Of a stretch of DNA of 64,000 nt, positions 23,753-34,193 are shown piece by piece. The notes below the pieces were generated by a model. It saw nothing but the letters and a program-made list of their open reading frames with translations. It did no database searches and was not told the origin of the DNA. Each line of letters opens with the position of its first letter. Position 1 is the first letter of the stretch. The DNA is from Lindgomyces ingoldianus (Eukaryota; Ascomycota; Dothideomycetes; Pleosporales; Lindgomycetaceae). The position numbers were made by a program, and so were the translations under genes. The DNA lies in the NCBI RefSeq assembly GCF_010093535.1, contig NW_022985174.1, forward strand, positions 225,837 to 289,836, written 5' to 3'.

Positions 23753-24349
23753 AGTAGAAGGAATAGCTTTGCCTCAGGTTTACACCCACCTAACAAACAT
23801 GATCTCTAATTAAAACTTACACCTAGTAATTGCCACCTCTTTATTCATTTAAGGCTCCTTCGTACTTTAGGGTAGTGCAACCCTCCCTATACGAAGACTA
23901 CTGTTCAAGCGTTCAGCCGTTGCAGATGACCACCCCTAGAAATACGCAGCTTGCATATGGCTTATATGATAATGCTTTATAATTTCCCTACCTACAGTAT
24001 CGAGCTTTAGCATGGAGTGGAACAGACATCTAGTTTGGAGTCATCATTAATGGTCCTTCTTTCCTTCCCTCCAGCTGAGGTTTGCGTGCATGCGTAGAAC
24101 GACCCGGGTGCGTTCGATTAAGTCAACTCTAGACAGACAAATTCCCATTCGGCATAGCATATCATAGAGAGGTCAAAAAGACGTGGAAATTAAGAGGACG
24201 GAGCGAGAGGTAGGACACAAGGAGGGGAGAGGGAGGAATCCCCGTGCGACGAAGGAACAGGCGCAAACAGCCAGTCTAGAAAGACAAAGATCGAAAAAAG
24301 AGGCTAAGCGGGACAGAGATACGAAAGCCTCAAACAACTTGCTAAAGGC

Positions 24350-24376
24350 ATGGTATGGTATGGTTTGGTATGGTAT
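24350..24376 (+). repeat. Short ATGGT tandem repeat
   Basis: About five imperfect pentamer units (TGGTA) in a row; a simple sequence repeat in the intergenic region. Confidence 0.6.
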
Positions 24377-24950
24377 CTGAGCCATTCCCTCGTTCCTCCT
24401 TCAATAGCACTTCCACAACAACACTGCGAGAAGAAGAATAGTAGACAGTAATTACAAACAATAAGAAGGTTAAAAACTCGCGCACAGTAACATACACTCC
24501 ACACCAGTAAGCGTGTGTGCACGACCAACTAACAAAAGAGACTCGTACCGCCTTGGCGCAAATTCCTCAAAAACCGATCAATCAACCAATGAAAAGCGAG
24601 AGAGGGAAAGAGGGGTGCATCTACACATTTTTGAACCTTTGTGATGATTACTGTATATATATAAACCCATCAATGTCTGCGTCCGGGAAAACGAGCTACC
24701 CAATATGACACGACAGAAAAGAGTGGGGCCAACGACGGAAGAACGCGAAATGCACCGCACCAGGGGCTTGATTTGGTGTCTGCTGATACCCGCTAACACG
24801 ACCGGGCAATGCAATCTCTCAACCAAAACAAAAGCGATTGCTAAAGACCATAAACCACCAAAAAAAATGAACGCCGGCCAGGATATATGAATTTGGGGGG
24901 GGGGGGAGGAGGGCGAGTAGTACAAAGAGGGCTTTTAAATATATATAGAC

Positions 24951-26210
24951 TTAAAAATTCTGCGCAATGCCTGAATTCCCTTGTTGCGGGAAGACGGATG
25001 GGTTTTCGATCCTTGTGTTTCGCCTCGCAGATACGTCGCGTATGACCGGTTGCTGGCCACCGCTGTATCCGTTGTCGCCGTACGGACCTGGCTGATAGTA
25101 TCCGTTGCTGTCGTAGTATTCCTGGGGGTTGTTAACAGGTATCGGGTAATCACCAGAAGTGTCAGATCGGTTAGCTGCAGAGTAGGACGACGATGCATTC
25201 GAGGGTCCTCGGTGGATGTCTGAGCGGTTTTGGTTGGCGTTGGGGCCGGCACCGAGAGCACTGATACCTTCCGAATCCAGCGTCTCGCGTCGACCGTTGA
25301 GCAAGGGGTCGACGGAATGGCCATCAGAGTAAGTTCCCTGTGTTGGTGATCCTGGGCCTCCAGGGTTGCTGCCGCCATCCGAATACGTCATGCCACTGTT
25401 GAGGGTCGTCGAGGCTTTACGGTTCGAACTCGTGGTGGTGTTTCCCCACCCTCTATATCCGCTCTGGTCCTCGGCCATCTCCGTTGCCATACCGACAGCG
25501 GGCAGCGTCGGATCATTGTTGGGATTGAATCCATACTCTTCCACCTCCTTCCGCCTCGCTTCTTCAGCGCTCTTCCGTTGCTTGCGTTTTCTCCACAAGA
25601 ATATTCCCGCAAGAACCAATGCAGCGACCACAACAACTGGAATCACCACAGCGATGGCTGTTTTCCCACCAGCGTTCAATCCTCCACTTTTCTGTTTACC
25701 GTCCAGTCCCTGTAGCGAAGGCGGACTTGATGATGAAGACGGTGCAGCGGATCCTGCCGGGCTCCCAGTCGTGAGTTGTGGTGTGTCTGAGTTCGTAATA
25801 ACGGAAGTGACGACGATAACTGATGGTGTTTCGCCTGGAATTGACGCTGATGGTGTTATGAACGAGGTAATGACCTGTGTCGACGGCGGCCTAGACGAGG
25901 CGGTGACAACGGACGTTGCTGGCGGGTTGGAGGATGCAGGAGCCGATGAGGATGCTGGAGGAGGAGTGGAGGACTGCGGCGGTGGCGTCGAGGAAGGTAG
26001 TGTCACAGGCGTCGAGCTCGGCGCGGTAGGGGAAGCTGAAGAAGACTCAGTTAGGGGCGGCGTCGAAGACGGAGGCGGCGTTGAAGTGGGAGTGAGAGTG
26101 GGAGTAGGAGATGAGGCTGCAGAAGACTCTGTTGGCTCTGCGCTTGGAGAGACGGATGAAGAGACAAAGAAACTCGACGTACCGGGTCCAGTGTTATTCG
26201 ACGACGCCAT
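24951..26210 (-). CDS. Ser/Thr/Pro-rich single-pass membrane protein (Mid2/WSC-sensor-like architecture)
   Basis: From the first ATG at 26210 this is an uninterrupted frame of 419 residues. Residues 1 to about 175 are almost entirely Ser, Thr, Pro and Ala, as in O-mannosylated cell-wall stress sensors. One transmembrane segment lies at about 184-206 (AIAVVIPVVVVAALVLAGIF), followed at once by the basic stop-transfer WRKRKQRK and a 210-residue Gly/Asn/Ser-rich cytoplasmic tail with several Tyr and Asp residues. No cysteine-rich WSC domain is present. No signal peptide follows this ATG; a hydrophobic, signal-like stretch lies in frame just upstream (see findings), so the true start may be earlier or non-AUG. 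Specific function is unknown; a cell-surface sensor role is inference from architecture. Confidence 0.75.
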   Translation of the reverse strand: MASSNNTGPGTSSFFVSSSVSPSAEPTESSAASSPTPTLTPTSTPPPSSTPPLTESSSASPTAPSSTPVTLPSSTPPPQSSTPPPASSSAPASSNPPATSVVTASSRPPSTQVITSFITPSASIPGETPSVIVVTSVITNSDTPQLTTGSPAGSAAPSSSSSPPSLQGLDGKQKSGGLNAGGKTAIAVVIPVVVVAALVLAGIFLWRKRKQRKSAEEARRKEVEEYGFNPNNDPTLPAVGMATEMAEDQSGYRGWGNTTTSSNRKASTTLNSGMTYSDGGSNPGGPGSPTQGTYSDGHSVDPLLNGRRETLDSEGISALGAGPNANQNRSDIHRGPSNASSSYSAANRSDTSGDYPIPVNNPQEYYDSNGYYQPGPYGDNGYSGGQQPVIRDVSARRNTRIENPSVFPQQGNSGIAQNF

Positions 26211-26319
26211 TGCGAGCAAGGCAGACGAGAGAAATATGAAAGTTAAGAAAAGACGTCGCTGGCACTCAGGCGACGATGAAATTGGGGTCGTACAAGGAGT
26301 TAGAGATGGTAGTCGCAGA

Positions 26320-27669
26320 ATGTGTCAGCGAGGTCGCAGAGAGAGAGAGGAGGTGGTGGTGTCGCTGGAAGCCGGTAGGCCGCGGGCAACCAAAACCCCA
26401 ACAACTGGGATTATGACGATGGTGAATGGACAAGAAGAGACCCAGGCTGTTGAGCACGACACAATTTGGGGCCTCGACCGGAAGGTGAGGTGGGTTTTCG
26501 CAGACGAGTGGAGAAAGCGGGTGAAGGAGAAGGATGATCCAGTTGAGCGCTAGCCCTTGTAGCAGCCGACGGGGCCAATGCGCGCAGTGCCAGGACACAA
26601 GGACGGCTCTTTGCGACGGCGGTCCCAGTATGCGAAGCGAGTGTGTACGTATGTAGAGTAGAGTCCCCTAGGGGCACGCGTTTCCAGACAAAAATTAAAA
26701 CCTCAAGGGCGCTGGCTGGGACAGCATCGACGATGTGCGGCCGTCAATGGGTGCGCTGCTGCTTTTGATTCACGCCAAGGCAGCCCACTCCCTCAGTGCT
26801 GTGGCATCGAGTGGCCTGTTCAGACAAAATGCGGAGCAGGCGGCCCCAATACTTTCTAGCGCCGGCCCCTTTGGGCAGCTGAGGAGGCTGATATGCGACG
26901 CTAGGAGGATGGCGATCCGGTCGGCGGTGGCTGTACAGTCCTTCCTCCATCTCATCATCTGGAGACACCCCAGCCCTATACCCATTTCAAGGACCAGAAG
27001 CACGTCTGCAGCACGGCGTTGTAGCAGGTGAGAGCATGGCAAGAGGGATGACACGATGCCATTTCCAATGCCATCATTCACGAAGCTCGTTCACTACCCC
27101 AGTCCCTTCACCCCGGCTCTCATACATCATATCCTCAACGCGCCTTGTTCTGTCGAATGAGCAGTCGCGCCTGATTGGCCACTCTAAATTAAGCCCTTGA
27201 CACGAGCAAAGTTCCCCCCAAGTGCGTTGCATGCGCCATCTGGTGCGCTGGTCCACCTGCAACATCTGACGACACTTTTTCCATCGAGGGCATCGAGTCC
27301 TCCGTGTCCCCACCGTGATGCTCGGGTCCGGCCCGTATAGATTGGAACACGATTGCCGTCTTTTCCTTTTCCAGCAGTCTCGGGGTCAGGTGCGCGAGCA
27401 ACACGAAGTAGCAGGATGTTCAATAATTTGCCATGCTCTTTTCGCGTTTGTCATGCTTGAACGTTTCATTTAGTGCTGCTGCATGGAACTCCTCTGGATC
27501 CCACTAGTCTTGTGCGCCGCTGTCTCTCCTTCGGCTCGCCTGAGGAGGGTTATTAGACATTCCTGATACATAGAAACGGCGTATATACAATGGCAGCGCA
27601 AGGCGGTGTGATGACTGAGCAGTGGTTATACGGTTTGTTGTACTGCAACAACACTCGTCCGCGCAGCCG
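26320..27669. other. Intergenic, nothing recognised
   Basis: Upstream of the membrane protein gene and downstream of the steroid-reductase-like gene (both on the minus strand). The first 350 bp or so contain no ATG on the minus strand. Longer frames in 26400-27420 lack family resemblance. Confidence 0.5.
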
Positions 27670-28656
27670 TTACACCAGGCCGGGTATGATGGCCTTCCTA
27701 TTGCCAACCTTCTCCTTACCAAACCTCTGTATATACCATCTCTTGCCCTGAAGCGCTCTTGGGAGCATTGTGGCAATCTCGTTCACCAAGAACATCCTGG
27801 CAGGGCCGCAATGCCACCCACCTACCATCCAGAAGCCCGCCCATTCGATCCATTCGCAGAGGTAGTGCGCATACAGCACGTATTTAAATAGCCCGTTCTT
27901 CGGGATCATGTACACCTTGTGCACGCTCTTGGGCGGCTTCCCGAGCTTCTCGGCTTCCTGCCTCTGTTGGCGATCGGCTGCCCTTCGGATCTCGCGCAGA
28001 TCGTCATCGTGGAATATGTTGCCCAAAAGGCCCCAAGCCCAGAGTACCAGTCCTATCTCCATGACCCAAAATCGCCCTGCCCAGTCGTGCACAGTTGTTG
28101 GGCCGTATCCGGCGAGCCAGCCCCCAATCGCCGTCGAATTAAATATTTGGAACAGAAATGCCAGGGTCCAAACAAGAGGATGTATGGGCGACATGCTGGG
28201 GTTAAGAAACAGCGGAGATAGAACGGCACGGTAGGTGTAGTGGATAACCTGGAGAGACTTGTCAGGAGCCGTAGCAATAGCGCGGCATCAGAAGGTGACG
28301 TACGAAGCAACCGGCCATAGTCCAATTGCCCCATGGGAGCTCTTCAATCCCCAGCTCTTTAGGTAGCGCGTTCATGATGTAGACCAGCGTTAGAAAGCCT
28401 GCAGATTCCATTGTGGCCCATCCAATGGCGCCTGGAATGTTGAAGCGGAAGTTGGTCGACGTCTTGCCCTGGGGATACCAGTCGAGTAGCCATTGAAACG
28501 CTGTAATCTAGTAGAGTCAAAGCTTTAGTCGTACATTCTCGCGGTTGTAAAACTAGGTCGACGATGCCAACGTACCACAGGGAAAAACTGCCAGATGTAG
28601 CATACGAGCTCCCAGTTTTCGCGGGACGGAGGTAACCAATTCTGTACTATCGCCAT
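27670..28656 (-). CDS. Steroid 5-alpha-reductase C-terminal-domain family membrane protein
   Basis: Three exons, 28656-28576, 28507-28304 and 28248-27670, encode 287 residues; introns of 68 and 55 nt start GTACGT. The product is a multi-pass membrane protein: hydrophobic stretches include MESAGFLTLVYIMNALP, LVWTLAFLFQIFNSTAIG and FWVMEIGLVLWAWGLLGNI. VIHYTYRAVLSPLF corresponds to the H-Y-x-x-R motif of the family, and the C-terminal half has FKYVLYAHYLCEWIEWAGFW and a tail like that of 3-oxo-5-alpha-steroid 4-dehydrogenases. Family members reduce a conjugated enone or enoyl double bond of sterols, steroids, polyprenols or very-long-chain enoyl-CoA using NADPH, usually in the ER. Substrate cannot be assigned from sequence alone. 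Confidence 0.85.
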
Positions 28657-29365
28657 GGTCACAGCTCCGGATTTCCGTAGCGCGTGAAACTCGAGTAGGA
28701 GGCGTGCTGATGTAGGTGGTGGGCGATGTTTATTGCTGGTCCTTGCTCCTCGAAGCAAAGTCGTGAGGTCATAATGGTGCCAAGCCGTATCGACATTTAC
28801 ATTGGTTGCTTCTTGCTTGAACGCCGCCTCAAAAAGTCAATCAAATCGTTTCTTTATTCCGTGATGTATGAAGAGTCCATGCTTGGTGATTGAAGGATGC
28901 TTGGCAACATTGTTGGCACGGGCTCTGCGATGAATGCAGATGGAAAGTGAAGGGGACTTGTATTTTGCAGCACTGCAAGGATCAACCAGGCTTCGAAAAT
29001 CACACAGAGAGAACTTGCCTCACCCAGCTAATTTGATTGGTTTTAAATCTAAATACTGGGATCTTGAATTTTGTCCAGGCGGTAAAGGGCTAGGATAAGG
29101 CCGGGTAAGAGTGATCACCATGGGATTGCTCGGCACGCTGTCTGGGATTTAGATAAGCAAGATGACTTTGTTACACAGATTTCCTATATAGGCTAACCCT
29201 CTTCTATACTTTTCTTGAAAATGAAGCATCTAACGGAGCAATTCACCAATGTCTCAATAACACGCCTATACTCTCGTGCGCATCTTTCGAGTTCAGGAAC
29301 TAGTCTTCTGGGCCTCTTGCACGCAACAGGGCACCTTGTCAAAGGATACTATATCCCATTAGAAC
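28657..29365. other. Intergenic, nothing recognised
   Basis: Promoter region of the steroid-reductase-like gene and 3' flank of the P-loop kinase gene. No gene supported. Confidence 0.5.
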
Positions 29366-30244
29366 TCATATTAAACTTACCATTTCCTCGTCTGATGCCT
29401 TATCTGTTCCGTCCCCAACCCCCTGCTTCTCCGGAGTCCATGATTCATCGTCATTACTATGAACAACTTCATGAACATCCAACCTACCCTCGATAATTTC
29501 TCTCCCATTCACCAAATCATTCTCATCTGCACGCTTCCCTGCGTCTTCTTCATCCTTTGCAATACCTGCCTTGACGTGTCTATACACTAGTCTGCTTCTC
29601 GCAACGTGGAAATTCACCTCGACGAACCACAGCTCGTCCATTAGCTCCGCGGCATCCTTCCAGGGGGGCTTATTGAGGGACAGATAGTTTCCTTCGAAAA
29701 TAATAATGCGGACGCTGGGCGCGATGGGGATGTCGTCGGCGACAGGGTCTTTGATCGCGTGGTCGAATGATGGAGCAAAAAGGGTCTGGGTCTCTGGGCA
29801 GAGTGGCTCGCGGAGTTTCTTCACAAGCGTGAGGAATGAGTTCCCGTCGAAGGTGAAAGCTGCGCCTCGGCGAGCGTGGGCGGATACGGGGTCGGGCATG
29901 GCGTCGAGTTGGGCTCGAGAGAGGTGATAGCCATCCATTGGGATGAAGGCGGCAAGAGGGCTGCCTATGTGCGTTCCTGGAGAGTGTTTTGCTTGCAGCC
30001 CATTCAAGCGAGTTGCAGTTATTGCTGCGAGGGTGGTTTTACCTGGGAATGTTAGATAAATTGGGACGATTGAGTTGATCTTACCCGAGCCTGGTATACC
30101 AGATATGGCGATCAGAAGGCGCTTCGATTTAGGGACATCTTTGAATTTCTCTAGCATGCGGGTTTAGTAACGCTTCTACACCAATCGCAAGAGCAGTAAG
30201 ATACCCCAGGTCTTGCTCACGAGGCGATCGACTTGTTCTTCCAT
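29366..30244 (-). CDS. P-loop kinase of the phosphoribulokinase/uridine kinase family (Yfh7-like)
   Basis: Three exons, 30244-30205, 30150-30085 and 30042-29366, give 260 residues; introns are 54 and 42 nt. Splicing restores SGIPGSGKTTLA, a Walker A motif with Gly31, Gly34, Gly36, Lys37 and Thr38. The second intron cuts that motif between Gly36 and Lys37. Downstream, FIPMDGYHLSRAQLDAM and RRGAAFTFD followed by RIIIFEGNYLSL are hallmarks of the PRK/uridine-kinase-like group that includes pantothenate kinase CoaA and fungal Yfh7. The C-terminal tail is acidic. A good donor (GTAAGT) occurs right before the stop, so an alternative 3' end is possible. Substrate is unknown. Confidence 0.88.
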
Positions 30245-30866
30245 CTTGAAAATTGCCCCACCCCTCAAGCTGATTTAAACAGACTGGTGCAGTTCAAGGC
30301 AGTTTTTATGATTTCTGTGAACAACGGGGGAATGAGATCACCAACCCGCCGATCTCACAGTTTGATTTCTCACTCGTAGTTCCCATAGGAATGTAGACCG
30401 TGGGATGCTCGACATAGCGCTGTGCGAGGCGAGACAGCCTGAATTAGAGCGTGTGACGTCGTTCGCGGGGGGTGAGCTGGGGCACGTGATACCCGTATTG
30501 AAGATAGTGGGCAAATTCCATTCCGTACACTATCGCGCCTGTGGGATTTGCCATTGCCGAGATTTCAGGAGGGGAGAAAAAAGATCTTTGGCTGTTTGGG
30601 GCGTGAAAAGAACCGGACTCCTCCGTGGAAGGATTGACCAATAGGTACGGACGACAAAGACTAGGACAGGGGGTGATGGAGAGAGATATCTGAGCGTGGA
30701 CATGGAGGCAAAGCCCAGGCCTCCTCCACTAAATTCCACCTGATCTTTGCCGGAGACATTTGTGTTCCTGGGCTTCGTGCAGAGAAGCAAGAAGAGATGG
30801 TTTGAGACAAGCAAGGACACTATTCTCATTGGTCGCTGACGGATCCGCCATAGCTCCGAGCCTGAG
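30245..30866. other. Divergent promoter region, kinase / glucosidase I
   Basis: About 620 bp separate the starts of the two divergent genes. No gene or distinct regulatory motif recognised. Confidence 0.5.
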
Positions 30867-33703
30867 ATGCAGCTACCAAGTTGCCGGTGCCTCATCTGGA
30901 TTATCCTTACTTTGCTTGCATCCACCCTCATCTCAGCCGATGGCATCGCTTTGAGTAATGCCTCCCTGCTATGGGGTCCCTACCGTCCGAATCTCTACCT
31001 CGGGATTCGCCCAAGGGTGCCAGAGAGCCTGCTCATGGGATTGATGTGGGGTAGACTGGGAGACAGAGCAAGTAGTACGTTTGATGCGACCCGAGACTAT
31101 TGTATCGCTACTAAAGGTGTCTTAGAGCTTCGTCACACCTGCGAACAGAATGAGCGAATGGACGGCTACGATTGGACCGCGTATGATACCCGGAAGGGAG
31201 GGACACAAACCATCAGAGATGCTGAGAACATGGTGGATATCACCACCGAATTTGTCAAGAAATACGAAGGACAAACTGCAGGGAACTGGGCATTGAGGGT
31301 TCGAGGGACACCCAGGGATGTCGCGACTGCCGGCCTTAGGACGTCGGTAGTGTTCTACGTAGCCATGGAGAAGATGGATACATGTCCGGAGTGCCGCTTG
31401 GAAGCGGCAACGGAGAAGAAAGGGTCAGGAGATGACTTGACTGTGGAGGCTGTGGATATTCATGTCAAACACCCCGGACTTGGAGCGTCGGTCATACATA
31501 TCACGGGTCTGAAGAGCACGGAGCGAGCCGATCGACCGAACAACACAGGGACGCACGAAAACACGTTTGTAAACAGCATGAATACGACCGAGGACATGCT
31601 GTGGCAATCGAAGTGTAAGCATGGGCATTTCTTCTACAAATTCAGCATTGAGTTCTTCAATACAATTATATCCTCCATCGACTTAGCGACTGCCTTCGTT
31701 TCTCTGCTTCTAGGTTACGTCCTTCGTTCTAATTCTCAAGAGCTAACAATTGGCCTCTGAACGAAGCCCTCTTCCAAGCAGTTTTGCAAGAGAATCGCGA
31801 AACACGGGGAAATGACGCGGTGAACTGGTATCTTCCAGACAGCCCGGGAGCAGGGAATGTGCATTTCGTCCAATTAGTGTTCCAGGACGATTTCGAGGTC
31901 AGCCATGTCAGTCCGTTATATTAGGACGAGCCTTTGCTAACTCTATAGTTTGACATCATCTATTCCTCCCAAGCCGCAAGCCGCTCCATGACCTGTATGT
32001 TGTGTGATACTTGTAACGCACAACTATTGCTAACACCAATAGCTCCTGAACTCACGAAAGAAGTCAAGAACAATTTCCAGTCGTTCCAATCGAGATTCTC
32101 AGCAGTGTTCAATCCCAACACGCCTTTCGGTAGCGAATCCCACACAGTCTTCTCCCAAACCTTGCTCTCAAATTTGCTCGGCGGGCTGGGTTATTTCTAC
32201 GGCGATAGCCTAGTAGACGATTCACACGCTCCCGAATACGAAGAAACAGCCCCAAACTTTTGGGAGAAAATCGCTGAATCCCGAGTCCGCGCAAAACATA
32301 GTAGCAAAGGCTCCTTTGAGCTTTTCAGCCATGTGCCTTCCCGCCCATTCTTCCCGCGAGGCTTCCTTTGGGGTGAAGGGTTCCACCTCCTGCTAGTTCT
32401 GGATTGGGATCTTGACCTTGCCTTGGAAGTAGTTCGGAGCTGGTTGGCGCTCATGGACAAGGATGGCTGGATCGCCAGAGAACAGATCTTAGGCCCTGAG
32501 GCACGCAGCAAAGTCCCCAAAGAATTCCAAGTCCAGATGCCGCAAACTGCCAATCCCCCAACTCTGTTCTGGATCGTCTCTAGATTCATCGACATGCTGT
32601 CCGGAAAGACAAAGTACGTGGGTCACGAGTCCGTCTATCTCAGCCAGCCAGACAGCGGTAAGGCTCTGCTAACCGAGCTCTACCCTCTTCTTCAGCGGCA
32701 TTACGCGTGGTTTCGCAGAACCCAATCCGGAAACATTGAAGAGCATTCAATCCCACAAGCCTCTCTAAACGAGGGATACCGCTGGCGTGGCCGAACCCCT
32801 GAACACAACCTTGCATCTGGCATGGACGACTATCCTCGTGCGGAACCACCCAATCCCACTGAATTGCACCTCGACGCCCTATGTTGGGTCGGCGTCATGG
32901 CCTCCGTCCTTCTCCAGCTTGCCGAATACACAGCCCAAAGCCCGGAAGAAATCACAACATTCTCAACTCAACTCGCAGCGATTTCCCAAAACATAGACGC
33001 GTTACATTGGTCAGAGGAACAACAAACATACTGCGACACACAGGTCTGGGAAGATCATCACGCATACACCTGTGTGCAAGGCTACCTTTCGCTCTTCCCC
33101 TTCCTAACTTCCTTTCTCGGCCCAACCCATCCCAAGCTTAACGCCACCCTCAATCTCATCCGCGACTCAAGCCCCGAGGGCCTATGGACGCCGTACGGCC
33201 TCCGCGGTCTAAAACCTAGTAGCACACGCTACGGCACAGGCGACAACTACTGGCGAGGTCCCATCTGGCTAAACATAAACTACCTCGCCATATCTCGACT
33301 CCTAGAGCTTGCGACAACTCCAGGCCCGCTACAACACCGCTGTCGAACCATCTACACGGAGTTACGACGGAATGTCGTCGAAACTGTCCACTCCTCATGG
33401 CGTACCACTGGATTCGCGTGGGAGCAGTATAACCCCGAAACCGGAGATGGGCAGCAGACACAGCATTTCACCGGGTGGACGGCGCTGGTAGTGAAGATTA
33501 TGGCGTTTGCAGATTTAGAGGATAAGGAGGAGGGAGTTGGGAGGTTTGGCGGGTGGGTTAAGGATGCGAGGGAGGGAGCTGGATGGGGGAAGGGGGGTGG
33601 CGTGGCGGGTGTGGTAGTGCTTATGCTGGGGGGGTTAGTGGTGACGAGGAGGAGGATTGCTGCGCTTTTTCGGGGTGGTTGGAGGCAGGTTAGGGGATTG
33701 TAG
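30867..33703 (+). CDS. CWH41: ER mannosyl-oligosaccharide glucosidase I (GH63, Cwh41-type)
   Basis: Four exons (30867-31614, 31767-31897, 31949-31994, 32043-33703) give 861 residues. The first intron is long for this window (152 nt, GTAAGC..GCTAAC..GAAG). The N-terminus MQLPSCRCLIWIILTLLAST is a signal peptide or anchor. GH63 signatures follow: LLWGPYRPNLYLGIRPRVPE near residue 30, MWGRLGD, the junction-restored SPGAGNVHFVQ, GFLWGEGFHLLLVLDWD, NLASGMDDYPRAEPP (the conserved Asp-Asp pair) and YGTGDNYWRGPIWLN plus NPETGDGQQTQHFTGW. The enzyme removes the outermost alpha-1,2-glucose of the Glc3Man9GlcNAc2 glycan on nascent glycoproteins. Oddly, the C-terminus carries a second hydrophobic stretch (GVAGVVVLMLGGLVV) followed by Arg residues. 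The predicted third exon is only 46 nt. Confidence 0.93.
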
Positions 33704-34193
33704 GAGTTTGGGGTGGGAATCTCGCAAGTGTCCGGTAGGTTATATTGTGTTTATAAGAGGAGCAGGAGGAGTGTGGATGTCTTGAGGAGATAATATATAC
33801 ATACGTAACCTCATACGGTGTGTTAGTAGAGAGCCACTGCATACTATTAGATGCTACAATTTAGGGAAGAACGACCAGTGATTACGGACCGTTTTAGCAT
33901 CCTTTAGCTAGACCTTTGAATATAGCAAACATTCCTTAGTTGTATATTACGTTCTGTAAGCAGAGCAAGCATGCCAGGGACATAACATGCAGTATTCATA
34001 ACCTCACACCAGGTTACAGTTGGGGGTTTTCCCTATAGAATCTTCTCTTAAGACACAGGAGACATTCACTTGTTTTGGTATCAAACTATCCATCCTCCAG
34101 ACTACGCCATGCAGATCCGTTAGAATGCAAAAGGATCCAAAAACACCGCCCAAATGCCATAAAACACCCCGCCACGTAGAGATAAAAGAAGAT
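33704..34193. other. Convergent 3' region
   Basis: Lies between the stop of glucosidase I (plus) and the stop of the NCBP3-like gene (minus). AT-rich, no gene. Confidence 0.6.

Larger units (their letters stand above)
20877..24950. other. Gene desert, right part
   Basis: Apart from the inverted-repeat element at 23627-23752 and a short ATGGT-type repeat near 24350-24376, I see only short frames. Stretches around 22260-23160 have a faintly coding-like look with many stops, as in an old transposon copy, but no domain can be named. The end of the block is the 3' flank of the Ser/Thr-rich membrane protein gene, including a run of 12 G near 24895-24906. Confidence 0.45.

Noticed and set aside
25366..26553. 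395-codon plus-strand frame rich in Gly, Val, Glu and Asp
   Set aside because: It is the antisense shadow of the Ser/Thr/Pro-rich membrane protein gene; its composition is what the reverse of TCN/ACN/CCN codons gives.
31615..31766. Exon continuing in frame past 31614 in glucosidase I
   Set aside because: The frame stays open for about 45 codons and looks membrane-like, but it breaks the GH63 alignment and ends in a stop; splicing at GTAAGC restores the family sequence exactly.
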